DNA from: Streptomyces sp. H27-C3 | GTDB taxonomy: Bacteria > Actinomycetota > Actinomycetes > Streptomycetales > Streptomycetaceae | NCBI RefSeq assembly: GCF_030063415.1 | Contig: NZ_JASITA010000053.1 | Coordinates: 1-43,451 of the forward strand | Length of the DNA: 43,451 nucleotides | Direction: 5' to 3' | In this document: one piece after another, positions 14,519 through 21,908 of the stretch | How the letters are laid out: every line of letters begins with the position of its first letter | How positions within the stretch are numbered: the stretch's first letter is position 1 | Position numbers and translations under genes: made by a program | Notes under the pieces: model-generated | Database searches by the model: none | Seen by the model: the letters and a program-made list of their open reading frames with translations, nothing else | What the model was told of the DNA's origin: nothing

Positions 14519-15497
14519 AAGCCTGGAATCGTGCCACTGCGGCTCTGACCTCGATGTCATAGGCGCCGTTGGCCTCCGCGCCGTGGAATTGGGGAACCTG
14601 GTGCATACTCCTCTGCCCCAGGGAAGTCCCCAGGCCTGAGTCTCCCCGGCTCGGCGTCCTCTCTTCCCGCCCCTCGGGGCCTGGGGAGGTTGCGTCGTCT
14701 CCGGGGGCCGACCGGTCCGCTTGCGCGGAGAGCCAGGACGGAACGGTCGCCGCGCAGTCGTTGGTCAGCATTGAGGAGGCGACGATGAGCCCGCTCACGG
14801 CGCTCACTCCCAACGTCCCGGTGAAGCGGCTCGATTTGATGAGAAGGCGCGGCCGACCACGGCCTTTTGCCCATGCGTGAGTGCGTTCGGCGGCAAGAGG
14901 TCTTTCGGCGACAGACCGCCGGGTCGCAGACACATCGTCCGGCGACCGTGCTGTGCCTGGTCTGCCCGCGGTCACGTCCGTTCCGACCGGGTGACTGACC
15001 GGCCCCTGCCAGGGGCCGGGGTGTGCGCCGGTGTTGTGGTCCTTGTCCCTGGATGATGGCGGGCATATGTCCTGCTCCGCCGCCACTTCGTTCGCAGGCT
15101 GCATCGTTGGTGGGTCCGCGCTACGTGCCCACAGCGGTTCCACCGCAACAGCTGTCCTTGCCGTATGCGGGGCCCACTCGGTTGAGGGAGGGCAGGCACC
15201 CGCCAATCCGGCTGTGCTCCCCTGCGGCGCGAGCGGCGGCCGGGACGCGAAGGCGCTCAGAAGGTCCATGGTCGCGTCCAGATCCGATGTGCGCGGGGAG
15301 CGCCCGAACCACGACGCACTACCTGCGTCTTCCTGTTCCTTTACCGCTTCCGGTAGACCCGGGACACCCTCGCGGAGCTCCGTGCGGGCAGCATCCAGGG
15401 AATCCAATACCTGCTGGAACGACTCCGTGATCGAAGAATCCGCTGTGGGCACCCAACGCGGAGCTTGCTGAGGTGCAGCACCGTCGACAGTCACCAT
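14517..15497 (-). CDS. Membrane-anchored protein with a truncated peptidoglycan-binding-like C-terminus
   Basis: A 326-residue protein from ATG 15497, or GTG 15494, with GAGGAGG a few bases upstream. The N-terminal half is disordered, Pro/Ser/Ala/Thr-rich. A basic stretch (KGRGRPRLLIKSSR) precedes one likely membrane helix (LGVSAVSGLIVASSML). The extracellular part ends HQVPQFHGAEANGAYDIEVR-AAVARFQA, which is the second half of a PG_binding_1-like repeat. In related proteins this motif continues for another 20-40 residues; here the stop lies inside the terminator hairpin, so the last helix is missing. It may still tether to the wall or be a slightly truncated relic. No neighbour suggests its partner. 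Confidence 0.65.
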   Translation of the reverse strand: MVTVDGAAPQQAPRWVPTADSSITESFQQVLDSLDAARTELREGVPGLPEAVKEQEDAGSASWFGRSPRTSDLDATMDLLSAFASRPPLAPQGSTAGLAGACPPSTEWAPHTARTAVAVEPLWARSADPPTMQPANEVAAEQDICPPSSRDKDHNTGAHPGPWQGPVSHPVGTDVTAGRPGTARSPDDVSATRRSVAERPLAAERTHAWAKGRGRPRLLIKSSRFTGTLGVSAVSGLIVASSMLTNDCAATVPSWLSAQADRSAPGDDATSPGPEGREERTPSRGDSGLGTSLGQRSMHQVPQFHGAEANGAYDIEVRAAVARFQA

Positions 15498-15546
15498 CAA
15501 TCCTCCTCAACCGACATTTCCGGAATATCCAGTAGTGGGCAGGCGG

Positions 15547-15574
15547 TGATCGTCCATCCATGGACGGACGATCA
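15547..15574. promoter_or_regulatory. 28-bp inverted repeat upstream of the membrane-anchored protein gene
   Basis: TGATCGTCCATCCA and TGGACGGACGATCA are complementary at 13 of 14 positions with no spacer; the centre is CCATGG. It lies 50 bases upstream of the minus-strand start at 15497, a position suitable for an operator, and has no T-tract, which argues against a terminator for that strand. Confidence 0.55.
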
Positions 15575-15699
15575 TCAGAGCGGCAGAGTCCGGATTCCCG
15601 ATCGGCCCCGCCCGAGCCGTTCGGATCCGGATGAGCTGCTGATCCATACGCACGGCAGGCGAAGTTGTCTCAAGTGGTTCTTGAGACCCGCAGCACAAT

Positions 15700-16600
15700 T
15701 CGGCTCTCTCCGGCCCGCATCAGGTGCTGACCCTGACCGGCCTCCCCTCCCAGCCCCTGGGCACCGACATGGCCGGGGCAGTCCAACGCGCCCTCGCCGA
15801 ACAGCCCCGCCGTTCGACGAGGATGAGGACCGTGCCAGGGAGGAGCGGGTGTACGAGCAGGCGCGTGCGGTGGCATCTACCCCTCCGTATGACGGGCCGG
15901 GTCTTCCAGGACCCCGCTGGTGTGGAACGTCCCCACGGCGGCGCCCTACCCGATGCCTCCGCTGAGGCGGCGTGCCTGACGTTCCCACAACTGGGGGTCG
16001 CGTCGGTGTGCCGCTCGTAGGCCTGGCGCCGGCCGTCCGGGATCAGGCGCAGACGTTCGTCGGGGAGAGGTCTGCTGTTGGCTGCGGCCCACGCAAGGAT
16101 TTCCTCGAAGTCGTGGGCCGGAGAGCCCATGATCGCGTACTCGGGAAGGGTGTCTCCGGCCAGTAGCGGTGGCGCTCCTCGCGCGGCCCGAACACCCTGG
16201 AGGCGGATGCCCCAGCGGTACATGGGGTCGAGGAAGAGGACGCCGCCGTACTGGAACTGGATCTCCGCGCCGCGGACGGTGCCGGCCGCCCGGTCGGAGG
16301 GCCGTGCCCGGTCATGCCGATGATCGTGTACGCCTTCGGCCCGCGACTCCAGCCCTTTTCCGGAGCCCTCGGGCCTGGGCCCGGCCGGTGACCCGAGTCG
16401 AGAACCGCGAACGCGTACGAAGGCGACGGCCCGGCGTTCACTCCCGGGGTGACCGTGCGGGACCAGGGCCACCGCCCGGCCCACCAGCTGGGCGTCGGCC
16501 CCGCGAGGTTGTGCCGGATTGGGTAGCTCCACCGAGCTCCCCTCCGGCGCCGAAGCCGATCGCGGATCCCGTTCGGGCAGGACCGTTTCAATGATCAAAG
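15700..16600 (-). pseudogene. Decayed unknown gene with frameshifts
   Basis: No single frame covers this region, but coding-like blocks lie in successive minus-strand frames: ELPNPAQPRGADAQLVGRAV near 16500, PSPSYAFAVLDSGH near 16430, KAYTIIGMTGHG near 16330, then AEIQFQYGGVLFLDPMYRWG to YAIMGSPAHDFEEILAWAAA and RPLPDERLRLIPDGRRQAYE near 16270-16010. The last 85 residues are the best preserved and look like a soluble enzyme or accessory protein. I do not recognise the family. Between 15498 and 15700 I see only the inverted repeat listed separately. Confidence 0.45.
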
Positions 16601-16648
16601 CTACGTGGGGTTAGCATATGAGCGCCCCCTAGCTCGAAAGATAAGCCT

Positions 16649-18094
16649 GTGACTGTCAATGACGACTCGTTCACCAACTGGAAAAACCGCGAGGAGATCG
16701 CGGAGTCGATGATTCCGATCATCGGCAAGTTGCACCGGGAGCGGGATGTCACCGTTCTGCTCCACAGCCGCTCCTTGGTGAACAAGTCAGTGGTCAGCAT
16801 CCTCAAGACCCACCGCTTCGCCCGGCAGATCACCGGGGTGGAACTCTCGGTCACCGAGACACTGCCGTTTGTGCAGGCACTCACCGCGCTCGATCTCGGC
16901 CCTTCCCAGATCGACATCGGCTTGCTCGCCGCGACGTACCGGACCGATGACCGCGGTCTCTCCGTGCAGGAGTTCACCGCCGGAGCCGTCGCCGGTGCGA
17001 CGGGTGACAGCAAAATCGAGCAGCGCGAGTCGCGCGACGTCGTCCTCTACGGCTTCGGCCGCATCGGCCGCCTCCTCGCCCGTCTGCTCATCGAGAAGGC
17101 CGGCTCCGGCAACGGCCTGCGCCTGCGCGCCATCGTCGTCCGCAAGGGGGCCGGCCAGGACATCGTCAAGCGTGCCTCGCTGCTGCGCCGTGACTCCATC
17201 CATGGTCAGTTCCAGGGCACGATCACCGTCGACGAGGCGAACAGCAAGATCATCGCCAACGGCAACGAGATCAAGGTGATCTACTCCGACGACCCGACGG
17301 CGGTGGACTACACGGCGTACGGCATCAAGGACGCCATCCTCATCGACAACACCGGCAGGTGGCGCGACCGCGAGGGCCTGTCGAAGCACCTGCGCCCCGG
17401 CATCGCCAAGGTCGTTCTGACCGCACCGGGCAAGGGCGATGTCCCGAACATCGTCCATGGTGTCAACCACGACACCATCAAGCCGGACGAGCAGATCCTG
17501 TCCTGCGCGTCCTGCACCACCAATGCGATCGTCCCGCCGCTGAAGGCGATGGCGGACGAGTACGGCGTCCTGCGTGGCCATGTGGAGACCATCCACTCCT
17601 TCACCAACGACCAGAACCTGCTGGACAACTATCACGAGTCCGACCGCCGCGGCCGCTCGGCGCCCCTCAACATGGTTATCACCGAGACCGGTGCGGCCTC
17701 CGCCGTCGCCAAGGCGCTGCCGGACCTCAAGGCCAGGATCACCGGCAGTTCGATCCGCGTCCCGGTCCCGAACGTCTCGATCGCGATCCTCAACCTGCGG
17801 CTCGCACGCGAGACCACTCGTGAGGAGGTCCTCGACTACCTCCGCCATGTGTCGCTGGCCTCGCCGCTCAAGCGCCAGATCGACTTCATCAGCGCCCCCG
17901 ACGCGGTCTCGAGCGACTTCATCGGCTCGCGCCACGCCTCGATCATCGACGCCGGCGCCACCAAGGTCGAGGGCGACGACGCGATCCTCTACCTCTGGTA
18001 CGACAACGAGTTCGGCTACTCCAGCCAGGTCATCCGCGTTGTTCAGCACGTATCCGGGGTCGAGTACCCGACCTACCCGGCACCGGTGATCTGA
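16649..18094 (+). CDS. gap: Glyceraldehyde-3-phosphate dehydrogenase, long (481-residue) form
   Basis: GTG 16649 starts a 481-residue protein. The first ~125 residues are an N-terminal extension found in a long actinobacterial GAPDH class (starts VNDDSFTNWKNREEIAESMI). The NAD-binding GFGRIGR is at 135-141, and the catalytic block SCASCTTNAI places the nucleophile at Cys289. The C-terminal RVPVPNVSIAIL and WYDNEFGYSSQV motifs are intact. It converts glyceraldehyde 3-phosphate to 1,3-bisphosphoglycerate, or the reverse. The usual glycolytic gap-pgk-tpi neighbours are absent, so it is probably a second, stand-alone isoenzyme. A strong terminator follows at 18117-18149. A long antisense frame is an artefact of codon bias. 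Confidence 0.93.
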   Translation: MTVNDDSFTNWKNREEIAESMIPIIGKLHRERDVTVLLHSRSLVNKSVVSILKTHRFARQITGVELSVTETLPFVQALTALDLGPSQIDIGLLAATYRTDDRGLSVQEFTAGAVAGATGDSKIEQRESRDVVLYGFGRIGRLLARLLIEKAGSGNGLRLRAIVVRKGAGQDIVKRASLLRRDSIHGQFQGTITVDEANSKIIANGNEIKVIYSDDPTAVDYTAYGIKDAILIDNTGRWRDREGLSKHLRPGIAKVVLTAPGKGDVPNIVHGVNHDTIKPDEQILSCASCTTNAIVPPLKAMADEYGVLRGHVETIHSFTNDQNLLDNYHESDRRGRSAPLNMVITETGAASAVAKALPDLKARITGSSIRVPVPNVSIAILNLRLARETTREEVLDYLRHVSLASPLKRQIDFISAPDAVSSDFIGSRHASIIDAGATKVEGDDAILYLWYDNEFGYSSQVIRVVQHVSGVEYPTYPAPVI

Positions 18095-18116
18095 GCCACG
18101 GCACCACCGCTCCCGT

Positions 18117-18149
18117 CCGCCGTCCTGCCCGCCCCGGGCAGGACGGCGG
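18117..18149 (+). terminator. Strong hairpin after gap
   Basis: A perfect 14-bp stem: CCGCCGTCCTGCCC (18117-18130), loop GCCCC, GGGCAGGACGGCGG (18136-18149), 22 bases after the gap stop codon. It is the clearest factor-independent-type terminator in the window, without a T-tract. Confidence 0.85.
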
Positions 18150-18288
18150 TCCGCATGAACAGAGGGCGTACGGGGTGTTCTCGGCGCGCGGGACTGTTTA
18201 CACCACGCACGCCCGGGTGCGTCGGGCGAAGCCGCGCCGATCCGGTGTCAGCCGATCTTGGCGCCGTACACGTGCTCGGTCGGCGACC

Positions 18289-18612
18289 GTGCTGACGGGA
18301 AGTTCGGACCACTACGACGTGCGGGTGCGTCTCGATCGCCTCACCACATCCACCACCGGCGTGGACATCGAAGTCACCGGCCGCGGCCGGGATCCGGTCG
18401 ACCTCGAAGGAGCTTCGGTGGAGGCGGTGATGGAGCGGATGGGCCACGCGATGCCGTCGCTGACTGCCGAGGCGCTCGGCGACGGGCGATTCCGGGCTCG
18501 CGGACAGTTTTTCCTGATGCCCGGCGAGTGGGAAGTCGGTGTGCGGCTGCGCACGGCGGGCCGCGCCGCGGAGCTCGCGACCGTATCAGTCGTGGTTCCT
18601 TCCGGCGCCTAG
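18289..18612 (+). CDS. YtkA/FixH-like domain protein lacking its membrane anchor
   Basis: From GTG 18289 the frame gives 107 residues: a beta-sandwich domain with SSDHYDVRVRLDRLTTSTTG, VDIEVTGRGRDPVDLEGASV, VMERMGHAMPSLTAEALGDG, then FRARGQFFLMPGEWEVGVRL. The MGHAMP and MPGEW motifs mark the YtkA-like/FixH-like family, usually membrane-anchored domains linked to copper or cytochrome-oxidase biology. The frame is open back to 18175, but the added residues are Arg-rich rather than hydrophobic, so the usual N-terminal helix appears to be lost. It may be a truncated relic. No copper genes are adjacent. Confidence 0.6.
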   Translation: MLTGSSDHYDVRVRLDRLTTSTTGVDIEVTGRGRDPVDLEGASVEAVMERMGHAMPSLTAEALGDGRFRARGQFFLMPGEWEVGVRLRTAGRAAELATVSVVVPSGA

Positions 18613-18707
18613 CGGTGGTCTGTCGAAGGTGGTTCGGGGCGGCAGTAGCCCTGACGACCGGACACCACAGAGCCACACGATCGGACGACCACGACCCGGA
18701 CGTCGAC

Positions 18708-19607
18708 TCACGCATCGCCCCCTGAGGGCTTGCGGAACTGCTCGATCATCGCTGCGTAACTGTTGCCGCCGTGACCGGCAGCAACAGCCCGGTCCGTCAG
18801 AGCCTTGAAGAACGTGGGGAGTTCGGCATTGACACCGAGGAACTCGCTTTCGTGGATGAGGTGTTCCATCGCGCCCAGATGGGTGTCGATGGTGGAATCG
18901 AGGGCCGGATACGCGCCGTCGTCGATCTGCTGCGCGTCGCCGGCCAGCCAGTCGGCCACGGTGCCGATCCCCTTCTGTGCGAGCGGGGCGAACGTCGCGG
19001 CGTCCACTCCCGCCGCGCCGAGCAAGGCGGCGCCCTGCAGGAAGCCGTTGAGAACGCTCCACATCAGGCCCAGCACGGCAACGTCGTGCAGTGACGACAG
19101 GCCGTGGTCGTCACCGAGGTACGTCGTGTCTGCCCCGAGGCTTCTCAGGGCCGACTCGTGCAGGTCGAAGGCCGACCGCGGCCCGCTGTAGAGGATGACG
19201 GCGTCCGCAGTGCCGATGGCCGGGGGGATGGCCAAGATCGCACCGTCGAGGTAGGTGCTGCCCTGCTGTGCCGCCCACTCGGCCGTCTCACGGGCCTGCG
19301 CCGAGGTGCCCGAGGTCAGGTTCACCACCACCCGGCCGTCGAGGGTGGCGCCCAGTGGATGGAGGAGCTTGTGCACGGCGTCGTAGTCCGTGACACAGAC
19401 GACCACGAGTGGGCTGGCCGTGACGGCTTCGTCGGGTGAGCCGGCGAATCTCGCGCCCTGCGCGACCAGCTGTTCGGCCTTCGCTGCCGTGCGGTTCCAC
19501 ACGGTCGTGGGGTGCCCGGCGCGCAGGAACGCTCCGGCCAGAGCCTGGCCCATCAGGCCCAGGCCGATGACTGTCACGGGTGTGTGGTAGGCATCGTGAT
19601 TCTGCAT
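18708..19607 (-). CDS. Imine-reductase-like NADPH oxidoreductase (beta-hydroxyacid dehydrogenase superfamily)
   Basis: A 299-residue protein starting at ATG 19607. The Rossmann motif GLGLMG is at 15-20 and WNRTAAKAE at 37-45, typical of NADPH-binding imine reductases from Streptomyces. The interdomain helix carries LSSLHDVAVLGLMWSVLNGF with Asp175 where D-type imine reductases have their proposed proton donor, so I place it with that type. These dimeric enzymes reduce cyclic imines in vitro; physiological substrates are mostly unknown. It is divergent from a MerR-type regulator start 77 bases away, a common arrangement, and its promoter region contains a MerR-like site, but the regulator gene itself is truncated. 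Confidence 0.85.
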   Translation of the reverse strand: MQNHDAYHTPVTVIGLGLMGQALAGAFLRAGHPTTVWNRTAAKAEQLVAQGARFAGSPDEAVTASPLVVVCVTDYDAVHKLLHPLGATLDGRVVVNLTSGTSAQARETAEWAAQQGSTYLDGAILAIPPAIGTADAVILYSGPRSAFDLHESALRSLGADTTYLGDDHGLSSLHDVAVLGLMWSVLNGFLQGAALLGAAGVDAATFAPLAQKGIGTVADWLAGDAQQIDDGAYPALDSTIDTHLGAMEHLIHESEFLGVNAELPTFFKALTDRAVAAGHGGNSYAAMIEQFRKPSGGDA

Positions 19608-19643
19608 TATGCGTCCCCTCCAGGTGAGTCGGTGGTCATGGCA

Positions 19644-19677
19644 GAATCATCAACGTTCACACCGGTATGAAGGTCAA
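19644..19677 (-). promoter_or_regulatory. Probable MerR-controlled promoter of the imine-reductase-like gene
   Basis: On the minus strand TTGACC (complement of 19672-19677) can serve as a -35 box and GATGAT (19647-19652) as a weak -10 box, 19 bp apart, the elongated spacing typical of MerR-activated promoters. Between them lies TTCACACCGGTATGAA, whose TTCA/TGAA arms form an imperfect operator. This is a pattern reading, not a proven promoter. Confidence 0.45.
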
Positions 19678-19683
19678 GGAGGA

Positions 19684-19853
19684 ATGAGCCTGCTGATGGG
19701 GGAGTTGAGCCGGAGGACCGGAGTCCGCACGTATCAGCTGCGGTACTACGAGGCCCAGGGTCTGCTGGAGCCCGGCCGCGATGCCAGCGGCTACCGCGAG
19801 TATGCCGACGAGGCCGTCCTGACCGTGACTCAGATCAGGCATGTGCTGCCCGA
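19684..19853 (+). pseudogene. MerR-family regulator, N-terminal DNA-binding half only
   Basis: AAGGAGG precedes ATG 19684. The protein begins MSLLMGELSRRTGVRTYQLR-YYEAQGLLEPGRDASGYREY, a full MerR winged helix-turn-helix, and continues EAVLTVTQIRHVL to about base 19850. After that the frame turns into PEGRQRPSLVHSI and further sequence without MerR character. The dimerisation helix and effector domain are missing. It is divergent from the imine-reductase-like gene that it presumably once controlled. Without the coiled coil it is unlikely to dimerise or bind DNA stably. Confidence 0.75.
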
Positions 19854-20024
19854 AGGGCGTCAAAGGCCGTCTCTTGTACACAGCATTCTCTGGGTCGGTC
19901 CGGGCCGGCAGACAGCCCTGTTTGGCATGTCCGCCACATGCTTCCCCGCAGGCTCCCCGAAGAGGCGTTCGCCAGATGTAACTCTGGTGAAGATCGGTCA
20001 TCCAACACCGCCAGCAGCAGAGCG

Positions 20025-20485
20025 CCTTGGTGTGGTTGCGCAACGGCTTGGCCGATCGGCTGCTCGCCGAGGGCATGGACGGCTATGTGGGCGACGTGAT
20101 CGACAAGATGCTCGCCGCGTACAACGTCACAGCGATGCCGGAGGTGGCCGCGCGCGTCCTGGGGATGATGCGCGCCACCGACCCGCGTGCCACCGACCCG
20201 CGTGCCACCGACCCGCGCGGCGCCGCGGCCGCGCGGCGCGGACGGGCCGAACGTCCCGACTACCGGGACATCCTGGCTGCCGTCGAGGTACCGGTTCTCA
20301 TCGTCGTCGGTACGGACGACATCTACGCCCCTGTCGCCGAAGCCGAGGCCATCCACGGCCTCATCCCGCACGCTGCCGTCGCCGTCATCGACCGGGCGGG
20401 GCACCTGCCGGGCGCCGAACGGCCCGAATGTTTCAACACCGCACTGTTGGACTTCCTCACCACGCAGGTCACTGCCCGGACCTGA
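20025..20485 (+). pseudogene. Alpha/beta hydrolase C-terminal half
   Basis: The frame reads LVWLRNGLADRLLAEGMDGY, then VIDKMLAAYNVTAMPEVAAR and DYRDILAAVEVPVLIVVGTD (strand and acid residue region), and AVAVIDRAGHLPGAERPECF, where the His of the catalytic triad sits in AGHLP. It ends at 20485 after FLTTQVTART. The N-terminal half with the oxyanion loop and nucleophile Ser is absent: about 165 bases of unassignable sequence (19854-20024) separate it from the MerR fragment. The protein has a threefold ATDPR repeat in its cap region. It is a truncated, probably inactive remnant. Confidence 0.7.
20174..20218 (+). repeat. Three tandem 15-bp units (ATDPR x3)
   Basis: GCCACCGACCCGCGT is present three times head to tail at 20174-20188, 20189-20203 and 20204-20218, the last ending in C instead of T. 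It keeps the reading frame and encodes ATDPR three times inside the hydrolase fragment, where relatives appear to need one copy. Unit length and identity suggest recent slippage expansion. Confidence 0.85.
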
Positions 20486-20555
20486 TCCGCGCCCGGTCCC
20501 GCCAGTAGGGGGCAGGCATCAAGGTGTCGGACTACGGGCGGCGCAAGGTGTCGGA

Positions 20556-21221
20556 TCAGACGTGGGCGAGCAGGTGGTCCAAAGGACGCGGCAGGTGCGC
20601 GAGATCCAAGTCGTTGACGAGCGCGCGGGCGTAGTGGGCCTTCCGGCCGCTGATGGTTCCCATGAAACGCTGAAGTTGCTGCTCGACGGTTCTCTCCCGT
20701 TGCGCGGGTTGCCTCTGGAAGGTTCTAAAGGTCCGCAGGTCGCCTTGGTCGTCGAGCACATCTTGAACGCGGGCGGTACCCAGGGCTCGGATCAACTCGT
20801 CCTCAAGGTCCGCCTCGCACACATAGAAGCCGAGCAACTCCATATCGGCGCGGGTGAGATGAGAGCCGAGGCCGGCCCGCTCCAGGGCGCGCCGGAAGTG
20901 GTGCTCCTCCCCGACGTCGCACAGGCCCGCCAGTCCCACGTCGAGTCCTTCGGGGCCGACCAGGTTCAGGAATCTTCCGATGCTTGTGGCACCCCCGAGC
21001 GGTACGACCGCGATGCCCTCGGTGGCAAGGCTTCGTTGCTGGCGCTCAGCCAGCGCTTCGAGCGCCGCCTGGTCACTGACCCCTTCGACGAGTATGACCG
21101 TACGCAAGCCGGCGTCGGCGGCCAGTTCACGCGCGGCCGCGGCCGCGCTGGTCGCTGAGACACCCCGGCCGTCGGCCGCCCACTCGATAACCGCCGTCCG
21201 GAAGCGCCTCGTCTTTTCCAT
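20556..21221 (-). CDS. Standalone TOPRIM (OLD-like) domain protein
   Basis: ATG 21221 starts a 221-residue protein (MEKTRRFRTAVIEWAADGRG). The central part is a TOPRIM fold: TVILVEGVSDQAALEALAER with the conserved Glu, AVVPLGGATSIGRFLNLV, LAGLCDVGEEHHFRRALE with the DxD-like acidic loop, and YVCEADLEDELIRALG with further acidic residues. This is the arrangement of OLD-family nucleases and topoisomerase-primase domains, but the N-terminal ABC-ATPase of OLD proteins is missing. Such short proteins are frequent in Streptomyces and are probably nucleases or nucleotide-binding proteins of unknown role. It converges with the hydrolase fragment and is followed upstream by a Fic-like toxin on the same strand, which could hint at a defence role but is not proof. 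Confidence 0.75.
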   Translation of the reverse strand: MEKTRRFRTAVIEWAADGRGVSATSAAAAARELAADAGLRTVILVEGVSDQAALEALAERQQRSLATEGIAVVPLGGATSIGRFLNLVGPEGLDVGLAGLCDVGEEHHFRRALERAGLGSHLTRADMELLGFYVCEADLEDELIRALGTARVQDVLDDQGDLRTFRTFQRQPAQRERTVEQQLQRFMGTISGRKAHYARALVNDLDLAHLPRPLDHLLAHV

Positions 21222-21408
21222 CGGCCCAGTGTCACACCTCACCCATTCGCCCAGCCGGAAACGGGGACGCAGCGCAGGCCGGCGATGCCCGGCATGGCGG
21301 GGCAAATCCTCACGTGATGTACGCGATTGAGGCGAACTCGCGGCTGGATGCCCGAAGGTTCACCAGGGTATGCAACTCGGCGCCCATCGCGGCGTCCTTG
21401 CGAATGCG

Positions 21409-21795
21409 TCAGTCGACAGCCCAGTCGCGGAGCCGGCGGGCGATGCGGGCGACGCCGAGAGCGCCGGACGCGGCATCGCGCACGAGCGCGACGGCGGCCT
21501 TGGGCGGATAGTCGACCTGCCGCCCGTTCAGGGCGAGGTAGGCCTCGGTCGAGTGCCAGGCGAAAGCCTCGTTCGAGTGCTCGAGGCAGGGCAGTTTCGC
21601 CAGCGTCTGCAGCAGGGCGGCAGCCTTGAGGTGGAGGGAGCCGTAGATGTCACGTCCCATCGCGCCCGCGTCGACCCGCGCCACGGCGGCGTACAGCGGT
21701 CCGAGGTCATCGACCTGGGGGTCGCCGTCCAGGAGCTCGGCGGCGTGCAGCAGGAAGGTGACATCGAGGCGGTGCGGCGGTTCGGGCCGGGTCAC
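21409..21795 (-). CDS. Fic/Doc-like toxin protein with a degenerate active-site motif
   Basis: GTG 21795 starts 128 residues that match the short actinobacterial Fic/Doc-like toxin family: LDVTFLLHAAELLDGDPQVD, then MGRDIYGSLHLKAAALLQTL, LPCLEHSNEAFAWHSTEAYL and LNGRQVDYPPKAAVALVRDA. Canonical Fic proteins carry HPFxxGNKR for AMP or phosphate transfer; here the equivalent region is LEHSNEAFAW, keeping a His and Asn but not the Gly-Asn-Lys-Arg tail, as in other members of this branch. The start overlaps by four bases (GTGA) the stop of an upstream frame that looks like the end of its antitoxin. That gene has lost its 5' part, so toxicity and control are uncertain. Confidence 0.7.
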   Translation of the reverse strand: MTRPEPPHRLDVTFLLHAAELLDGDPQVDDLGPLYAAVARVDAGAMGRDIYGSLHLKAAALLQTLAKLPCLEHSNEAFAWHSTEAYLALNGRQVDYPPKAAVALVRDAASGALGVARIARRLRDWAVD

Positions 21796-21908
21796 GCGGC
21801 CCGGCCCTGCTCCTGCTGCTCGATCTCGGCCCGCGCCTGCTGCTCGGCAGCCCGCTCTTCCGCGGCCGGACCGCTGCTGCCGGACTCGGCGGCGAACGTG
21901 GCTCCGCT
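21792..21908 (-). pseudogene. 3' remnant of the antitoxin-position gene
   Basis: The frame ending at 21792 reads DSGATFAAESGSSGPAAEER and then a Glu/Gln/Ala-rich helix ending EQQEQGRAA, overlapping the toxin start. Position and coupling are those of an antitoxin. Upstream of about 21908 the same DNA becomes antisense to the saccharopine-dehydrogenase-like gene, so the DNA-binding or folding N-terminus is gone. Whether the remaining tail neutralises the toxin is unknown. Confidence 0.45.

Noticed and set aside
16787..18049. 420-residue ORF antisense to gap
   Set aside because: Val/Asp/Arg-rich composition typical of the reverse strand of a GC-biased gene, and the opposite strand is an unambiguous GAPDH.
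18175..18288. N-terminal extension of the YtkA-like protein
   Set aside because: The frame is open, but the residues are Arg-rich and not hydrophobic, unlike the membrane anchors of the family, so they are probably not part of the protein.
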